DNA from: Roseobacter sp. SK209-2-6
Lineage (GTDB): Bacteria > Pseudomonadota > Alphaproteobacteria > Rhodobacterales > Rhodobacteraceae
Reading direction: 5' to 3'
DNA: 64,000 nt
Assembly: GCF_000169455.1 (NCBI RefSeq)
Contig: NZ_AAYC01000002.1
Coordinates: 434,001 to 498,000 of the forward strand
A program made the translations under genes and the position numbers. Numbering within the stretch: the first letter of the stretch is position 1; every line of letters begins with the position of its first letter. A model generated the notes under the pieces. That model saw only the letters and a list, made by a program, of their open reading frames with translations. It had not been told where the DNA came from and did not search any database. Positions 52,145-61,421 of this stretch are shown here, piece by piece.

Positions 52145-52208
52145 AACGCGAAGTGTCCCGCTACAGTCCCGCTACAAACGCGAAGTGTCCCGCTACAGTC
52201 CCGCTACA
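52145..52208. repeat. Two exact tandem 32-bp units with AAGTGTCCC cores
   Basis: The unit starting AACGCGAAGTGTCCCGCTAC occurs twice head to tail (52145-52176 and 52177-52208) without mismatch. Related GGGAAGTGTCCC cores, themselves inverted repeats (GGGA/TCCC), occur at about 51988-51999 and 52129-52140. The block lies in the 500-base gap before prpE. Confidence 0.75.
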
Positions 52209-52240
52209 ACCACCCGTGAAATCCGATTCTGCGTCCAGAA

Positions 52241-52346
52241 TTTGCAACTTTGCAAAGTTTCGCGGATTATCCACAAAATTGGCCGCTGAAATCGGGTTTG
52301 CAAAAATTTGCAATACGCGTTCCTGTATTTCTGCAAATTTCTTGCG
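52241..52346. promoter_or_regulatory. TTTGCAAA boxes upstream of prpE (ScfR/PccR-type operator)
   Basis: TTTGCAA-C-TTTGCAAA lies at 52241-52256, TTTGCAAA-AA-TTTGCAA at 52297-52313, and a weaker CTGCAAATTTCTTGCG at 52331-52346. ScfR regulators such as PccR of Rhodobacter bind paired TTTGCAAA boxes and control propionyl-CoA genes. The published spacing is 4 bases and the spacing here is 1-2, so this is a likely but not exact match. Confidence 0.6.
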
Positions 52347-52433
52347 CCAAGGTGACGCGGCTAAGTTCTGCGCGCTTGCCCAGGACAGAGCCATGCGCAT
52401 AACTCAGACCATAGGGATGCGAGGAGAATGCCC

Positions 52434-54326
52434 ATGTCGTATAAAGAGGTCTATGCCAAGTGGAAAGACGACCCCGAAGCCTTCTGGATGCAGGCGGCCG
52501 CGGAAATTGACTGGGATCAGGCGCCAAGCAAGGCACTGACAGATAAGGGCGATGGTCTTTATGAGTGGTATGCAGATGCCAAGGTAAATACCTGCTACAA
52601 TGCGGTGGACCGCCACGTCGAAGCTGGTCGCGGTGAGCAAACCGCCATTATCTATGACAGTCCCATCACTCATACCAAGCGTGAGATCTCCTATGTTGAG
52701 CTGCGCAATCGTGTTGCGACCCTCGCTGGGGCCCTGCGTGCAAAAGGCGTAGAAAAAGGCGACCGCGTCATTATTTACATGCCAATGATCCCCGAGGCCC
52801 TAGAAGCCATGCTGGCCTGCTCCCGCATTGGAGCGGTGCATTCGGTTGTTTTTGGTGGTTTTGCTGCGAACGAGTTGGCGGTGCGCATTGATGACGCCAA
52901 ACCCAAAGCCATCATCGCCGCCTCCTGCGGGTTGGAGCCTGGTCGCACGGTTCACTACAAACCCCTTCTGGATGGCGCCATTGATCTGGCAGAGCACAAG
53001 CCGGAGTTCTGCGTGATTTTCCAGCGCGAGCAGGAAGTGGCAGAGCTAATCCCCGGTCGTGACGTCAATTGGCATGGGTTCCAATATGGGGTTGAGCCTG
53101 CCGAATGTGTGCCTGTGGAGGGCAATCACCCCTCCTATATCCTCTATACCTCTGGCACAACGGGACAGCCAAAGGGGGTGATCCGTCACACTGCGGGTCA
53201 GCTGGTCGCCCTCAACTGGACTATGAAGAGCATCTATAATGTCGATCCCGGCGATGTCTTCTGGGCTGCTTCGGATGTGGGCTGGGTCGTTGGGCACAGC
53301 TATATCTGCTATGCGCCCCTGATTCATGGCAACACCACCATCGTCTTTGAGGGTAAGCCGGTTGGCACGCCTGATGCGGGTACCTTCTGGCGGGTGATCT
53401 CGGAACACAAGGTAAAGAGCTTCTTTACCGCCCCGACCGCTTTCCGCGCTGTTAAACGCGAAGATCCTAAGGGCGAGCTTGTGGGCAAATACGATCTCTC
53501 TTGCTTGGAACAGGTCTATCTTGCCGGTGAACGCGCCGACCCTGACACCATCACATGGGCCCAGGAGCAGCTGAAAGTGCCTGTGGTCGACCATTGGTGG
53601 CAGACCGAAACGGGCTGGTCGATCGCCGCCAACCCGCTGGGTATTGAAGAGCTGCCAACCAAGCTCGGCTCCCCTGCGGTTCCCATGCCCGGCTATGAGA
53701 TCGACATCCTGGATGACGCAGGACATCCGGTAGCCGCCGGAGAACTGGGCGCCATTGCGGTCAAGCTGCCCCTGCCGCCGGGCACGCTTCCCAACCTTTG
53801 GAATGCCGAGGACCGCTTTAAGAAAAGCTACCTCAGCACCTTCCCCGGTTACTATGAGACCGGTGATGCCGGCATGAAGGATGAGGATGGATACCTCTAT
53901 ATCATGGCCCGCACGGACGATGTAATCAACGTGGCCGGCCATCGCCTTTCAACCGGCGCGATGGAAGAGGTTCTGGCCAGCCACCCGGATGTTGCAGAAT
54001 GTGCGGTGATCGGGGTGGCCGACAGCCTCAAGGGTCAGATGCCACTCGGCTTCCTCTGCCTCAATGCAGGTGTGGAAAGAGATCCTGCCGAAGTCACATC
54101 TGAAGTGGTCAAGCTGGTACGCGAGAAAATTGGTCCGGTTGCCGCCTTCAAACTGGCCTGCATCGTCGACCGACTGCCCAAAACCCGTTCTGGTAAAATC
54201 CTGCGTGGCACCATGGTGAATATTGCTGATGGCACCCCCTGGAAGATGCCTGCCACTATTGATGACCCCGCGATTCTTGATGAAATCACCGAAGCGCTAC
54301 GCGGTCTCGGCTACGCCAAAACCTAA
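52434..54326 (+). CDS. prpE: Propionyl-CoA synthetase
   Basis: This AMP-forming acyl-CoA synthetase of about 630 residues activates propionate for the methylmalonyl or methylcitrate route. Visible motifs are the phosphate-binding YTSGTTGQPKGVIRH (~240), WWQTETGWSIAANP (adenine site), YYETGDAGMKDEDGYLYIMARTDDVINVAGHR, and the acetylation-site Lys in KTRSGKILRGTM. GHSYICYAPL is characteristic of PrpE rather than Acs. Of two close ATGs, 52434 has AGGAGA at the better distance than 52428. It is probably controlled by the TTTGCAAA boxes upstream. Confidence 0.93.
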   Translation: MSYKEVYAKWKDDPEAFWMQAAAEIDWDQAPSKALTDKGDGLYEWYADAKVNTCYNAVDRHVEAGRGEQTAIIYDSPITHTKREISYVELRNRVATLAGALRAKGVEKGDRVIIYMPMIPEALEAMLACSRIGAVHSVVFGGFAANELAVRIDDAKPKAIIAASCGLEPGRTVHYKPLLDGAIDLAEHKPEFCVIFQREQEVAELIPGRDVNWHGFQYGVEPAECVPVEGNHPSYILYTSGTTGQPKGVIRHTAGQLVALNWTMKSIYNVDPGDVFWAASDVGWVVGHSYICYAPLIHGNTTIVFEGKPVGTPDAGTFWRVISEHKVKSFFTAPTAFRAVKREDPKGELVGKYDLSCLEQVYLAGERADPDTITWAQEQLKVPVVDHWWQTETGWSIAANPLGIEELPTKLGSPAVPMPGYEIDILDDAGHPVAAGELGAIAVKLPLPPGTLPNLWNAEDRFKKSYLSTFPGYYETGDAGMKDEDGYLYIMARTDDVINVAGHRLSTGAMEEVLASHPDVAECAVIGVADSLKGQMPLGFLCLNAGVERDPAEVTSEVVKLVREKIGPVAAFKLACIVDRLPKTRSGKILRGTMVNIADGTPWKMPATIDDPAILDEITEALRGLGYAKT

Positions 54327-54387
54327 GCGCTCTTAGCGCGGCAAAAATACCCTGCTTTCCTATCAAAGCATGGATCCAAAAACCGAT

Positions 54388-54413
54388 CACTGCCCAGCCA
54401 GATCCGGGCAGTG
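54388..54413 (+). terminator. Hairpin downstream of prpE
   Basis: CACTGCCC pairs with GGGCAGTG around a 10-base loop, 60 bases after prpE. It lacks a T run, so termination here is doubtful. Confidence 0.35.
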
Positions 54414-54571
54414 GTCTCCTCAACAGGCTCCCCCATTTGAATATACCTCCGAGGGAGGATGGGCATTCTTTTTGAATTCCCTACCGTTTCCCCACAAAAT
54501 CTGTCGGAAACCTGCATTCTCCCTTGCAAGTGCGTCACCCTGCCCTAGGCTGCGCCAGAGGAGAAAAACCA

Positions 54572-56002
54572 ATGTCCACAGATGCAATCTGGCGTCTCAC
54601 CGCCACAGAGCTGACTGAATTGACGCGCGCCGGAGATCTAAGCGCGGAAGAGGCCGTTCAAGGCTCCATTGACCGCATGACGGCCGTTAACCCGCAGCTG
54701 AACGCGGTTGTCGAAGATCTTAGCTCCCAAGCACTGGAGCGCGCCAGAGCACTGGACAAGGCGCGCACAGCGGGCGCCGCCCCCGGCCCCCTTCATGGGG
54801 TGCCTGTCACCATCAAGATCAATGTCGATCAGGAAGGCTATGCCACCTCAAACGGCATTCCAGCCCTGAAGAACCTGATTGCGCCAGCGGATGCACCGGT
54901 GGTCGCCAATCTGCAAAAAGCCGGCGCAATTGTCATTGGGCGCACCAATACACCGGAATTCTCCTTTCGGGCGGACACGGACAATCCGCTTTTCGGGCGC
55001 ACGCATAATCCCTGGGGGCGCCATATCTCACCTGGAGGGTCATCCGGCGGCGCAGGTGCAGCAGTCATGGCAGGCATCGGGCCCCTTGCCCATGGCAATG
55101 ATATTGGTGGCTCCCTTCGCTTCCCAGCAGCCGCAAACGGCGCCGTCACGGTGAAACCGGGCCTGGGCCGAGTCCCCGCCTGGAATCCCAGCCAATCGGC
55201 CGAACGCGGAATGCTTGCGCAAAATATGTCCGTTCAGGGGCTATTAACACGTTCGGCAGAAGACTTGCACTTGGCCATGCCATCCCTGATTGCGGCTGAC
55301 CCCCGTGACCCTTTTCATGTGCCCCTACCCTGGCGCGGCGAGCGGGCTGATGGCGCGGTCAAGGTTGCCTTTACCCGCAACACCCATGGATATGACCTGC
55401 ACCCGGAGGTCGAGGCCGCCCTTTTGGCCGCCCGTGATGCACTGATTGATGCAGGCTATCAGGTTGAGGAATGCGAACCGCCCAATGTCTTTGACACCGG
55501 GCGCGAGGGCTATCGCGCGCTCATGGGTGAGGTCTATGCCTTGATGAAAAAGGATGTGGACGTCGCAGGTTCTGAAACCGTGCGCCGCATCTTTGAAGTC
55601 TATTTTCAAGAGTTCCCACCGTTTGAAGGTGTTGAGCTGCTGCAAATCATGGCCAAGCGTAGTCACTACGCCCGTCAATGGTCGCTGTTCATGGAGAAAT
55701 ATCCGCTGGTCCTTTCTCCTTTCCTTCCCCAACCCTTCTTTGCACCGGATCGTGACACCGAAGGGCCTGAAGGGGTTCATGAAGTTCTCGGATGTGCGGT
55801 TTATTCCTATGCGATGAACTTCCTTGGCCTGCCCGCAGGCTGTGTCCCCGCCCGCCTGTCACATCTGGAACAGGGGCCTCAGCCAATCAACGTCCAAATC
55901 GCCGCGCGCCGCTGGCGTGAGGACATGGCCGTTGATGCCTGCCTAGCTATCGAACAGCGGATAGGACGCCTCAGCCCATATCTCTGGGACCTGACTGGAT
56001 AG
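54572..56002 (+). CDS. Amidase-signature-family hydrolase
   Basis: The 476-residue protein has the complete amidase signature: Lys in VPVTIKIN (~residue 77), cis-Ser in SPGGSSGGAGAAVMAG (~155) and the nucleophilic Ser in HGNDIGGSLRFPAA (~177). The family hydrolyses aliphatic or aromatic amides, and some members act as GatA. No gatB/gatC genes are adjacent and the C-terminus differs, so it is a catabolic-type amidase of unknown substrate. AGAGGAG precedes the ATG at 54572; the longer frame to 54524 was rejected. Confidence 0.9.
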   Translation: MSTDAIWRLTATELTELTRAGDLSAEEAVQGSIDRMTAVNPQLNAVVEDLSSQALERARALDKARTAGAAPGPLHGVPVTIKINVDQEGYATSNGIPALKNLIAPADAPVVANLQKAGAIVIGRTNTPEFSFRADTDNPLFGRTHNPWGRHISPGGSSGGAGAAVMAGIGPLAHGNDIGGSLRFPAAANGAVTVKPGLGRVPAWNPSQSAERGMLAQNMSVQGLLTRSAEDLHLAMPSLIAADPRDPFHVPLPWRGERADGAVKVAFTRNTHGYDLHPEVEAALLAARDALIDAGYQVEECEPPNVFDTGREGYRALMGEVYALMKKDVDVAGSETVRRIFEVYFQEFPPFEGVELLQIMAKRSHYARQWSLFMEKYPLVLSPFLPQPFFAPDRDTEGPEGVHEVLGCAVYSYAMNFLGLPAGCVPARLSHLEQGPQPINVQIAARRWREDMAVDACLAIEQRIGRLSPYLWDLTG

Positions 56003-56518
56003 CCCATCACGCCCCACCACAGCGATCAGCCCTAGCGCGGCGCACATTTGGGTTATTTCAGCTCCGGTGGTCGTCGCACAGCATTTGCGATTTCTACCTC
56101 TGCCGCTGCTTTGCACCGGCTAAGTGGACAGTCCAAGTGTGCCGTTCAGGATGGGGCTGTCATTGGAATGATCAGGAAGACTTCCTAAAGTCGCGTCACA
56201 AACAGCATTATTGAGCAGAGACTAGGTATGGTAGCAGTGCCACTAAGAAACCGGGACTGGACTAGCCATTCCCGGTTCTTACCCAAACATGGGTCCACCG
56301 ATACTTCCGCGGCCATTGCAGGGCCTGCGGGCTGAGCTGCAGCGATACCAAAGTGCCGCCTCTCTAGGTCAAGACTGCACCGGTTTCTTTATTTAGACCA
56401 GCCGCTTCACGGATTCGTGAATAACAGAATGTTAATTTTGCCAAGGGATTAGCCGCACCCAGCACTTTCCGGCCACGGATCGGCCAAAGCTTTCGCGTGG
56501 CTCTTTCGCAGTATTTCG
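56003..56518. other. Non-coding stretch between amidase and nadK genes
   Basis: These 516 bases hold no convincing gene. An imperfect hairpin at about 56246-56282 (AAGAAACCGGGA with TCCCGGTTCTT) may end transcription from either side. Nothing else was recognised. Confidence 0.5.
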
Positions 56519-57274
56519 TCAGGTAAACTGTTCGGAAATCAGCCGCTCTTCCAGCCCGTGGCCGGGGTCAAACAGGATCCGATGGCGGATCGAAGGCTTG
56601 GTTCCGATTTCCACCCATTCGATATCTGGGAAAGAAATGGAATCCGCATCCGCCATAACCGGGCGTTTGTCCGGATCCAGTACATCAAACCGCACCCGCG
56701 CATTGCTGGGCAAAAGCGCACCACGCCAGCGACGCGGCCGAAAGGCTGCAATGGCTGTCAGCGCCAGCACATCCGAGCCAATGGGCAAGATTGGACCATG
56801 AGCCGAGTAGTTATAGGCCGTTGATCCAGCGGGGGTGCAGACAAGCGCCCCATCGCAGACCAGCTCCTCGAGCCTTTGTCGGCCATCCACAGAGATCCGC
56901 AATCGGGCCGCCTGTGGTCCGGCCCGCAGGAGGGACACCTCATTGATCGCCAAGGCCTTATGCGTCGTCCCCTGACGATCCATCGCGACCATCGACAGCG
57001 GATTGATAATCTCCAGCTCAGCTTCCCGCAGCCGTTCGATCAATCCTTCCTCCTGGTATTCATTCATCAGGAAGCCAACGGTCCCCCGGTTCATTCCATA
57101 GACCGGCGCATCAAGGTCCATGGTCTCATGCAGAGTGCTGAGCATAAAACCATCCCCCCCGAGGGCAACAATCACTTCTGCCTCTACCGGAGTGGAATTC
57201 CCGTGCTTTTCCACCAGGGATTGCAGGGCAAATTGCGCAACAGGCGCATTGCTGGCCAAAAAGGCGATTCTCAT
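56519..57274 (-). CDS. nadK: NAD kinase
   Basis: NadK phosphorylates NAD to NADP. The 251 residues are short for the family but normal in alphaproteobacteria. They include [17 protein letters not shown] with the GGDG motif, [15 protein letters not shown], the NE/D motif AINEVSLLR, and [21 protein letters not shown] six bases upstream (57280) is an alternative start with tighter ribosome-binding-site spacing. It is divergent from glyA with a 177-base gap. Confidence 0.94.
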   Translation of the reverse strand: MRIAFLASNAPVAQFALQSLVEKHGNSTPVEAEVIVALGGDGFMLSTLHETMDLDAPVYGMNRGTVGFLMNEYQEEGLIERLREAELEIINPLSMVAMDRQGTTHKALAINEVSLLRAGPQAARLRISVDGRQRLEELVCDGALVCTPAGSTAYNYSAHGPILPIGSDVLALTAIAAFRPRRWRGALLPSNARVRFDVLDPDKRPVMADADSISFPDIEWVEIGTKPSIRHRILFDPGHGLEERLISEQFT

Positions 57275-57451
57275 CGTCACCGATTCCTGTTTCCAGTCTT
57301 AGGCATTCGGTTCCGAAACAAGCACAGCTTCCCGCGAAACACCAGACTTGCCGTTCTGCGGCAGGGAATTGCCGCTTTACAGTCTTTAAGACTTATGAAG
57401 TTTCCGATAGGAAATCTCGCAAGAACCTTCTCTCAAACTTACGGAGCCACC

Positions 57452-58747
57452 ATGAGCGCGACCACCCGTGACCCCGGATTTTTCACCCAGCCGCTTTCCG
57501 AGCGTGACCCAGAGCTTTTTGGTGCGATCACCAATGAGCTGGGGCGCCAGCGTGATGAGATCGAGCTGATTGCCTCGGAAAACATCGTCTCCGCCGCCGT
57601 GATGGAGGCGCAGGGTTCCGTCCTGACCAACAAATATGCCGAAGGCTACCCCGGGCGCCGCTACTATGGCGGCTGCCAGTATGTCGACGTGGCAGAGAAC
57701 CTGGCCATTGACCGCGCCAAGGAACTCTTTGGTTGTGAGTTTGCCAATGTGCAGCCGAACTCCGGCTCTCAGGCCAACCAGGGTGTGTTCCAAGCGCTGA
57801 TCCAGCCCGGCGATACCATCCTCGGCATGGACCTCGCCTCCGGCGGCCACCTGACCCATGGCGCGCGCCCAAACCAGTCGGGTAAGTGGTTCAACGCGGT
57901 GCATTACGGCGTGCGCGAGGATGACAACCTCATTGACTACGATCAGATCCAGGCCCTGGCCACAGAGCACCAGCCCAAGCTGATCATCGCAGGCGGTTCA
58001 GCCATCCCGCGCCAGATCGATTTTGCCAAGTTCCGCGAGATTGCCGACAGCGTTGGCGCCTATTTCATGGTTGATATGGCCCATATCGCCGGTCTCATCG
58101 CGGCTGGCGAGCACCCCAGCCCCTTCCCGCATGCCCATGTGGCCACCACCACCACGCATAAGACCCTGCGCGGCCCCCGCGGCGGCATGATCGTCACCAA
58201 TGACGAGGCGATTGCCAAGAAGGTGAACTCGGCGATCTTCCCCGGCATCCAGGGCGGCCCGCTGATGCATGTGATTGCAGGCAAGGCAGCAGCCTTTGGC
58301 GAGGCGCTGAAGCCCGAGTTCAAAGACTACCAGAAGCAGGTGCGCGCCAATGCAGCAGCGCTGGCAGACCAGCTGATCAAGGGCGGCCTCGACATCGTCA
58401 CCGGCGGTACTGACACCCATGTGATGCTGGTGGACCTGCGCCCCAAGGGCGTCACTGGCAATATCACCGATAAGGCGCTCGGCCGCGCTCATATCACCAC
58501 CAACAAGAACGGCATCCCGTTTGATCCGGAAAAGCCCACCGTGACCTCGGGCATCCGCCTCGGCACCCCGGCCGGCACCACCCGCGGCTTTGGTGAGGCA
58601 GAGTTCCGCCAGATCGCCGATCTGATCGTGGAAGTGGTCGACGGCCTCGCGGCCAATGGCGAAGAGGGCAACGGCGAAGTCGAAGCCGCGGTGCGCGCCA
58701 AAGTCGCCAAACTCTGCGCCGAATTCCCCCTCTACCCGAACCTGTAA
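57452..58747 (+). CDS. glyA: Serine hydroxymethyltransferase
   Basis: This 431-residue PLP enzyme interconverts serine and glycine with tetrahydrofolate and makes 5,10-methylene-THF. It has [56 protein letters not shown], the PLP Lys in [14 protein letters not shown] (~230), and [15 protein letters not shown]. The frame continues upstream to 56876, antisense to nadK, but GGAG before the ATG at 57452 and the homology fix the start. It is functionally linked to the one-carbon units released by the sarcosine oxidase-type enzymes. Confidence 0.97.
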   Translation: MSATTRDPGFFTQPLSERDPELFGAITNELGRQRDEIELIASENIVSAAVMEAQGSVLTNKYAEGYPGRRYYGGCQYVDVAENLAIDRAKELFGCEFANVQPNSGSQANQGVFQALIQPGDTILGMDLASGGHLTHGARPNQSGKWFNAVHYGVREDDNLIDYDQIQALATEHQPKLIIAGGSAIPRQIDFAKFREIADSVGAYFMVDMAHIAGLIAAGEHPSPFPHAHVATTTTHKTLRGPRGGMIVTNDEAIAKKVNSAIFPGIQGGPLMHVIAGKAAAFGEALKPEFKDYQKQVRANAAALADQLIKGGLDIVTGGTDTHVMLVDLRPKGVTGNITDKALGRAHITTNKNGIPFDPEKPTVTSGIRLGTPAGTTRGFGEAEFRQIADLIVEVVDGLAANGEEGNGEVEAAVRAKVAKLCAEFPLYPNL

Positions 58748-58771
58748 GACACAGGATCATCAAAACAATAC

Positions 58772-58806
58772 AAACCGCCGCAGTTTCCAAACTGCGGCGG
58801 TTTTTC
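58772..58806 (+). terminator. Strong terminator after glyA
   Basis: AAACCGCCGCAGTTT pairs with AAACTGCGGCGGTTT and is followed by TTTC, 24 bases after the stop. Confidence 0.9.
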
Positions 58807-58872
58807 TTGCTTAACAGGTTTCCCTACACCATAACTCACCTTTTGCACGAACATCGAAAGGGGAAAAAAGCC

Positions 58873-59583
58873 ATGGACAATGGATGGGAAGCTTCGGCCC
58901 AGGCCTGGATTTCCCTGATGGGAGAAGAGGGAGACTTCAGCCGCAAACAGGTCCTCGACAAACCGATGCTCGAACGGGTGCGGCTACGCCAGGATCAGCG
59001 TGTTCTTGATGTTGGCTGTGGAGAGGGGCGGTTTTGCCGGATGGTGGCCCCATACGCGCAAAAGGTAACCGGGGTCGATCCAACCGACAGCCTGTTGCAA
59101 CGTGCTGCATCGCTTTCTGATCAGACATTCGTTAAGGCCAAAGCAGAGGCCCTGCCCTTTGAAAATGCGAGTTTTGACCTGGTTCTCAGCTACCTGAGCC
59201 TCATCGATATTGCGGATGCAAAAGCCGCCATAGAGGAAATGGCGCGCGTCCTTGCACCGGGCGGCCGCATTCTTGTCGCGAACCTGAACAGCTGGAATAC
59301 CGCCTCGCAGTCCGAGGAACGCGGCTGGAGCCGAAGCGAAGGTGGCGGAACACAGATGACCGTTGATCACTACTTGCAAGAGTATTCTCATTGGGGCGAG
59401 TGGAAGGGCATGCGGATCAGAAACTGGCACCGCCCAATGGCCTTTTACATGCATGAATTCCTGCAGGCCGGCCTATCTCTCAGCCATTTCGACGAACCAT
59501 GGGCGTCAGGGGAAGGACGCGCCGAAAGCTATAACCGTGCGCCCTATCTATACCTGATGGAATGGCAAAAGGCCCGGGACTAA
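58873..59583 (+). CDS. Class I SAM-dependent methyltransferase
   Basis: The 236-residue protein has the SAM-binding motif I QRVLDVGCGEGRFCRMVAP (~residue 40), motif II VTGVDPTDSLLQRA, and DLVLSYLSLIDIADAKAAIEEM followed by LAPGGRILVANLN. It resembles Methyltransf_11/25 enzymes acting on small molecules, but the acceptor is unknown. The ATG at 58873 follows AAAGGGG; a longer frame from 58807 runs into the glyA terminator and was rejected. It has its own promoter region of less than 70 bases. Confidence 0.88.
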   Translation: MDNGWEASAQAWISLMGEEGDFSRKQVLDKPMLERVRLRQDQRVLDVGCGEGRFCRMVAPYAQKVTGVDPTDSLLQRAASLSDQTFVKAKAEALPFENASFDLVLSYLSLIDIADAKAAIEEMARVLAPGGRILVANLNSWNTASQSEERGWSRSEGGGTQMTVDHYLQEYSHWGEWKGMRIRNWHRPMAFYMHEFLQAGLSLSHFDEPWASGEGRAESYNRAPYLYLMEWQKARD

Positions 59584-59597
59584 CACCCGGGGCCTTT
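59567..59597. terminator. Terminator overlapping the methyltransferase stop
   Basis: AAAAGGCCCGGG pairs with CCCGGGGCCTTT around the stop codon region. A and T runs on both sides make it usable by the convergent yiaAB transcript. Confidence 0.7.
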
Positions 59598-59631
59598 GTG
59601 TTTTGAAGATTTTCTGGACCGCCCCCTTGGT

Positions 59632-59916
59632 TCAGGTTTCGCTCTTTGGTTCCTTCAATGCCTCTTCCAGCAGTTTTTCATTGCGGGCTTCTTCGATCTT
59701 GCGGATGCGGTCCTCGCTGGAGCGATTGTCGAAGCGGTATTTCACCACATTGATGAGGCTCAGCGTCAGCAAGAGGATACCCATTCCCCAGTAGCCTTTG
59801 GTGGCAAGTGGCACCTCGGTTGAAAGCCAAAGCGAGATGCCAAGCATCAGATAGGCGACACAGACGCCAGCAATATTCAAAAGGGAAATCAATGCGTTAT
59901 CACTACGGTCAGTCAT
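59632..59916 (-). CDS. YiaA/YiaB-like two-helix membrane protein
   Basis: The 94-residue product has two membrane helices (ALISLLNIAGVCVAYLMLGISLWL and GYWGMGILLLTLSLINVVKY) in the YiaAB helix-pair layout. A charged cytoplasmic tail, RIRKIEEARNEKLLEEALKE, follows. The longer frame from 59949 lacks a ribosome site; CGGAGA precedes the ATG at 59916. It lies 75 bases after pspA on the same strand, so it is probably part of the pspA response operon. Its function is not known. Confidence 0.8.
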   Translation of the reverse strand: MTDRSDNALISLLNIAGVCVAYLMLGISLWLSTEVPLATKGYWGMGILLLTLSLINVVKYRFDNRSSEDRIRKIEEARNEKLLEEALKEPKSET

Positions 59917-59991
59917 TTTAAGTCTCCGGAAAAATATGGGGCTGCGCACTTCGGCGCGGAAGTTTGAGTTGTTGGGGTTTAGGCTTGTGTT

Positions 59992-60666
59992 TTAGCTGAC
60001 TTGTTTCAGGCGGCTCAGAACATCTGCGGCGGTACTGCGGCTTGGCGCACCAAAACCCGCATCCGCAAGCTCCTGCGCCGTGTTGGAATGGTTCAGGCCG
60101 CGATCGATTTCCTGCAGGATCTGACCTTTCTCAAACGGGTCATCCTGGTTTAGAACTCGCGAAATCAACCCTTCGGCCTCCTCCATCGGGCTTTGACCCA
60201 GATTCTGGTTTAGGCGGCGCTGCAAGTCCTGTTCCCGGCGGGTAGCACGAGCCATCACCGCCCCTTGCTTGAGGTCGACAATACGGCGGTTTGCGGTCTC
60301 GACCGATTGGCGCAGCTGCAGCACCCGCGCCTCCAGACGGTCTACAGTCTGACGCCGCAGGGTGAGTTCATTCTCCATCTCTGCAACCGCTGCTGCCGCA
60401 GATTGCGCCAGATCTTCGCGCTCCCCTTCCAGGGCCTCTTTGGCGCGGGACAGGAGGTCAGTGGCCCTGCCCTCCAGAATCTCGACCTGACGGATCTCTG
60501 TGCGCTGCCGCTGAATCAGGCTGGCCAGGGTCATCTTGGCTGCGCGCAGGTTCCCCTCTGCCTCACGGATCTTTTGATCAATTAATTCAATCGAATAGGT
60601 GTCGCGCAGCTGCTCTTCGGCGCGGGCGTTTGCCCCAGAAAAAAGTGTTTTAAGAGTTGAGAACAT
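59992..60666 (-). CDS. pspA: PspA/IM30-family membrane-stress protein
   Basis: PspA-type proteins oligomerise on the inner membrane and protect it under stress. The 224-residue protein has the amphipathic N-terminal helix MFSTLKTLFSGANARAEEQ and then a long coiled coil (about 20-150) with IDQKIREAEGNLRAAKMTLA. A C-terminal helical part has LISRVLNQDDPFEKGQILQEI. GGAGGAAG lies before the ATG at 60666; an ATG eight codons upstream is rejected. Three TGAAC-N3-GTTCA operators lie directly upstream, pointing to TetR repression instead of the usual PspF control. Confidence 0.85.
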   Translation of the reverse strand: MFSTLKTLFSGANARAEEQLRDTYSIELIDQKIREAEGNLRAAKMTLASLIQRQRTEIRQVEILEGRATDLLSRAKEALEGEREDLAQSAAAAVAEMENELTLRRQTVDRLEARVLQLRQSVETANRRIVDLKQGAVMARATRREQDLQRRLNQNLGQSPMEEAEGLISRVLNQDDPFEKGQILQEIDRGLNHSNTAQELADAGFGAPSRSTAADVLSRLKQVS

Positions 60667-60683
60667 GTCTTCCTCCAAATTCC

Positions 60684-60755
60684 TGAACATCGTTCATGAA
60701 TTAGATATAGGAAGATCATGAACGATGTTCAAGTATTTTCTTGAACGCCGTTCAA
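60684..60755. promoter_or_regulatory. Three TetR-type operators upstream of pspA
   Basis: Perfect dyads TGAAC-N3-GTTCA occur at 60684-60696, 60719-60731 and 60742-60754 between the tetR stop and the pspA start. The third extends to TTGAACGCCGTTCAA. The first two are exact reverse complements of each other. Confidence 0.88.
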
Positions 60756-60763
60756 ATTTTCAA

Positions 60764-61360
60764 TCAAGCCTTTGTTATTTCGATCAAAACCTGAGAGATC
60801 ATCTCTTCTATACGGCTACGCGGCACACCGGAGATGCGATTTTCAAGCCCCAGGAGGACGATTCCATGCACCGATGAGAACAAGGCGCGCACCATCAGTT
60901 GCAGATCCGCCGGTCCTTTTTTAGGAAAAATCTCAGAGACCGGTTTGGCGATATGGGCAAAGAGCGCATCAAGCTCTTCCATATACCAGTCAGGCACGGG
61001 GCCATCCGCAGGCATATTGACATCAAAAAGCGCGCGCCAAAGTTGGGTGTTTTCAGCGGCAAAGGCCAGATAGGCATGGCTCATCAGAACAAGCCGTTCC
61101 TGCGGGCTGGCACTTTCAGCACCCACGACCGATTTCGCCACCTGCGCGCCCAAGGCACGAAAGGTCTGACCGTTGACAGCCAGGACAATCGCATTGAGAT
61201 CCTCAAAAGCATTGTAGATTGCGCCTACCGCACAGCCGGCATCCTTTGCCAGGTCGCGCGCACGCAGGGCACCTGCCCCTTCTTCGCGGATCCGCCGCTC
61301 TGCCGCCGCGACCAGAGTTTCGCGCAGTTCCGCCCTGCGTTGTTCCGCTTTGCTTGCCAT
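60764..61360 (-). CDS. TetR-family transcriptional regulator
   Basis: The product of about 198 residues has an N-terminal TetR helix-turn-helix (AAAERRIREEGAGALRARDL and AVGAIYNAFEDLNAIVLAV). A C-terminal ligand-binding helical domain has LWRALFDVNMPADG and RALFSSVHGIVLLGLENR. It is upstream of pspA on the same strand. The same TGAAC-N3-GTTCA dyad occurs before its own start and three times before pspA, which strongly suggests it represses both. A frame extension to 61453 was rejected because GAGG precedes the ATG at 61360. Confidence 0.9.
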   Translation of the reverse strand: MASKAEQRRAELRETLVAAAERRIREEGAGALRARDLAKDAGCAVGAIYNAFEDLNAIVLAVNGQTFRALGAQVAKSVVGAESASPQERLVLMSHAYLAFAAENTQLWRALFDVNMPADGPVPDWYMEELDALFAHIAKPVSEIFPKKGPADLQLMVRALFSSVHGIVLLGLENRISGVPRSRIEEMISQVLIEITKA

Positions 61361-61372
61361 ATGCCTCATCCT

Positions 61373-61385
61373 TGAACTGCGTTCA
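61373..61385. promoter_or_regulatory. TetR-type operator before tetR
   Basis: TGAACTGCGTTCA is the fourth perfect TGAAC-N3-GTTCA dyad, 12 bases upstream of the chosen tetR start. It supports autorepression. Confidence 0.85.
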
Positions 61386-61421
61386 CAGTTAAACTGATCC
61401 ATCGCGCAAGAAAAGGCTATG

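Noticed and set aside
52145-52208. Tandem repeat considered as a CRISPR
   Set aside because: Only two adjacent exact units without spacers, and no cas genes in the window.
57275-57451. Glycine or SAM/SAH riboswitch before glyA
   Set aside because: No conserved aptamer core or paired helices matching these classes were found in the 177-base leader.
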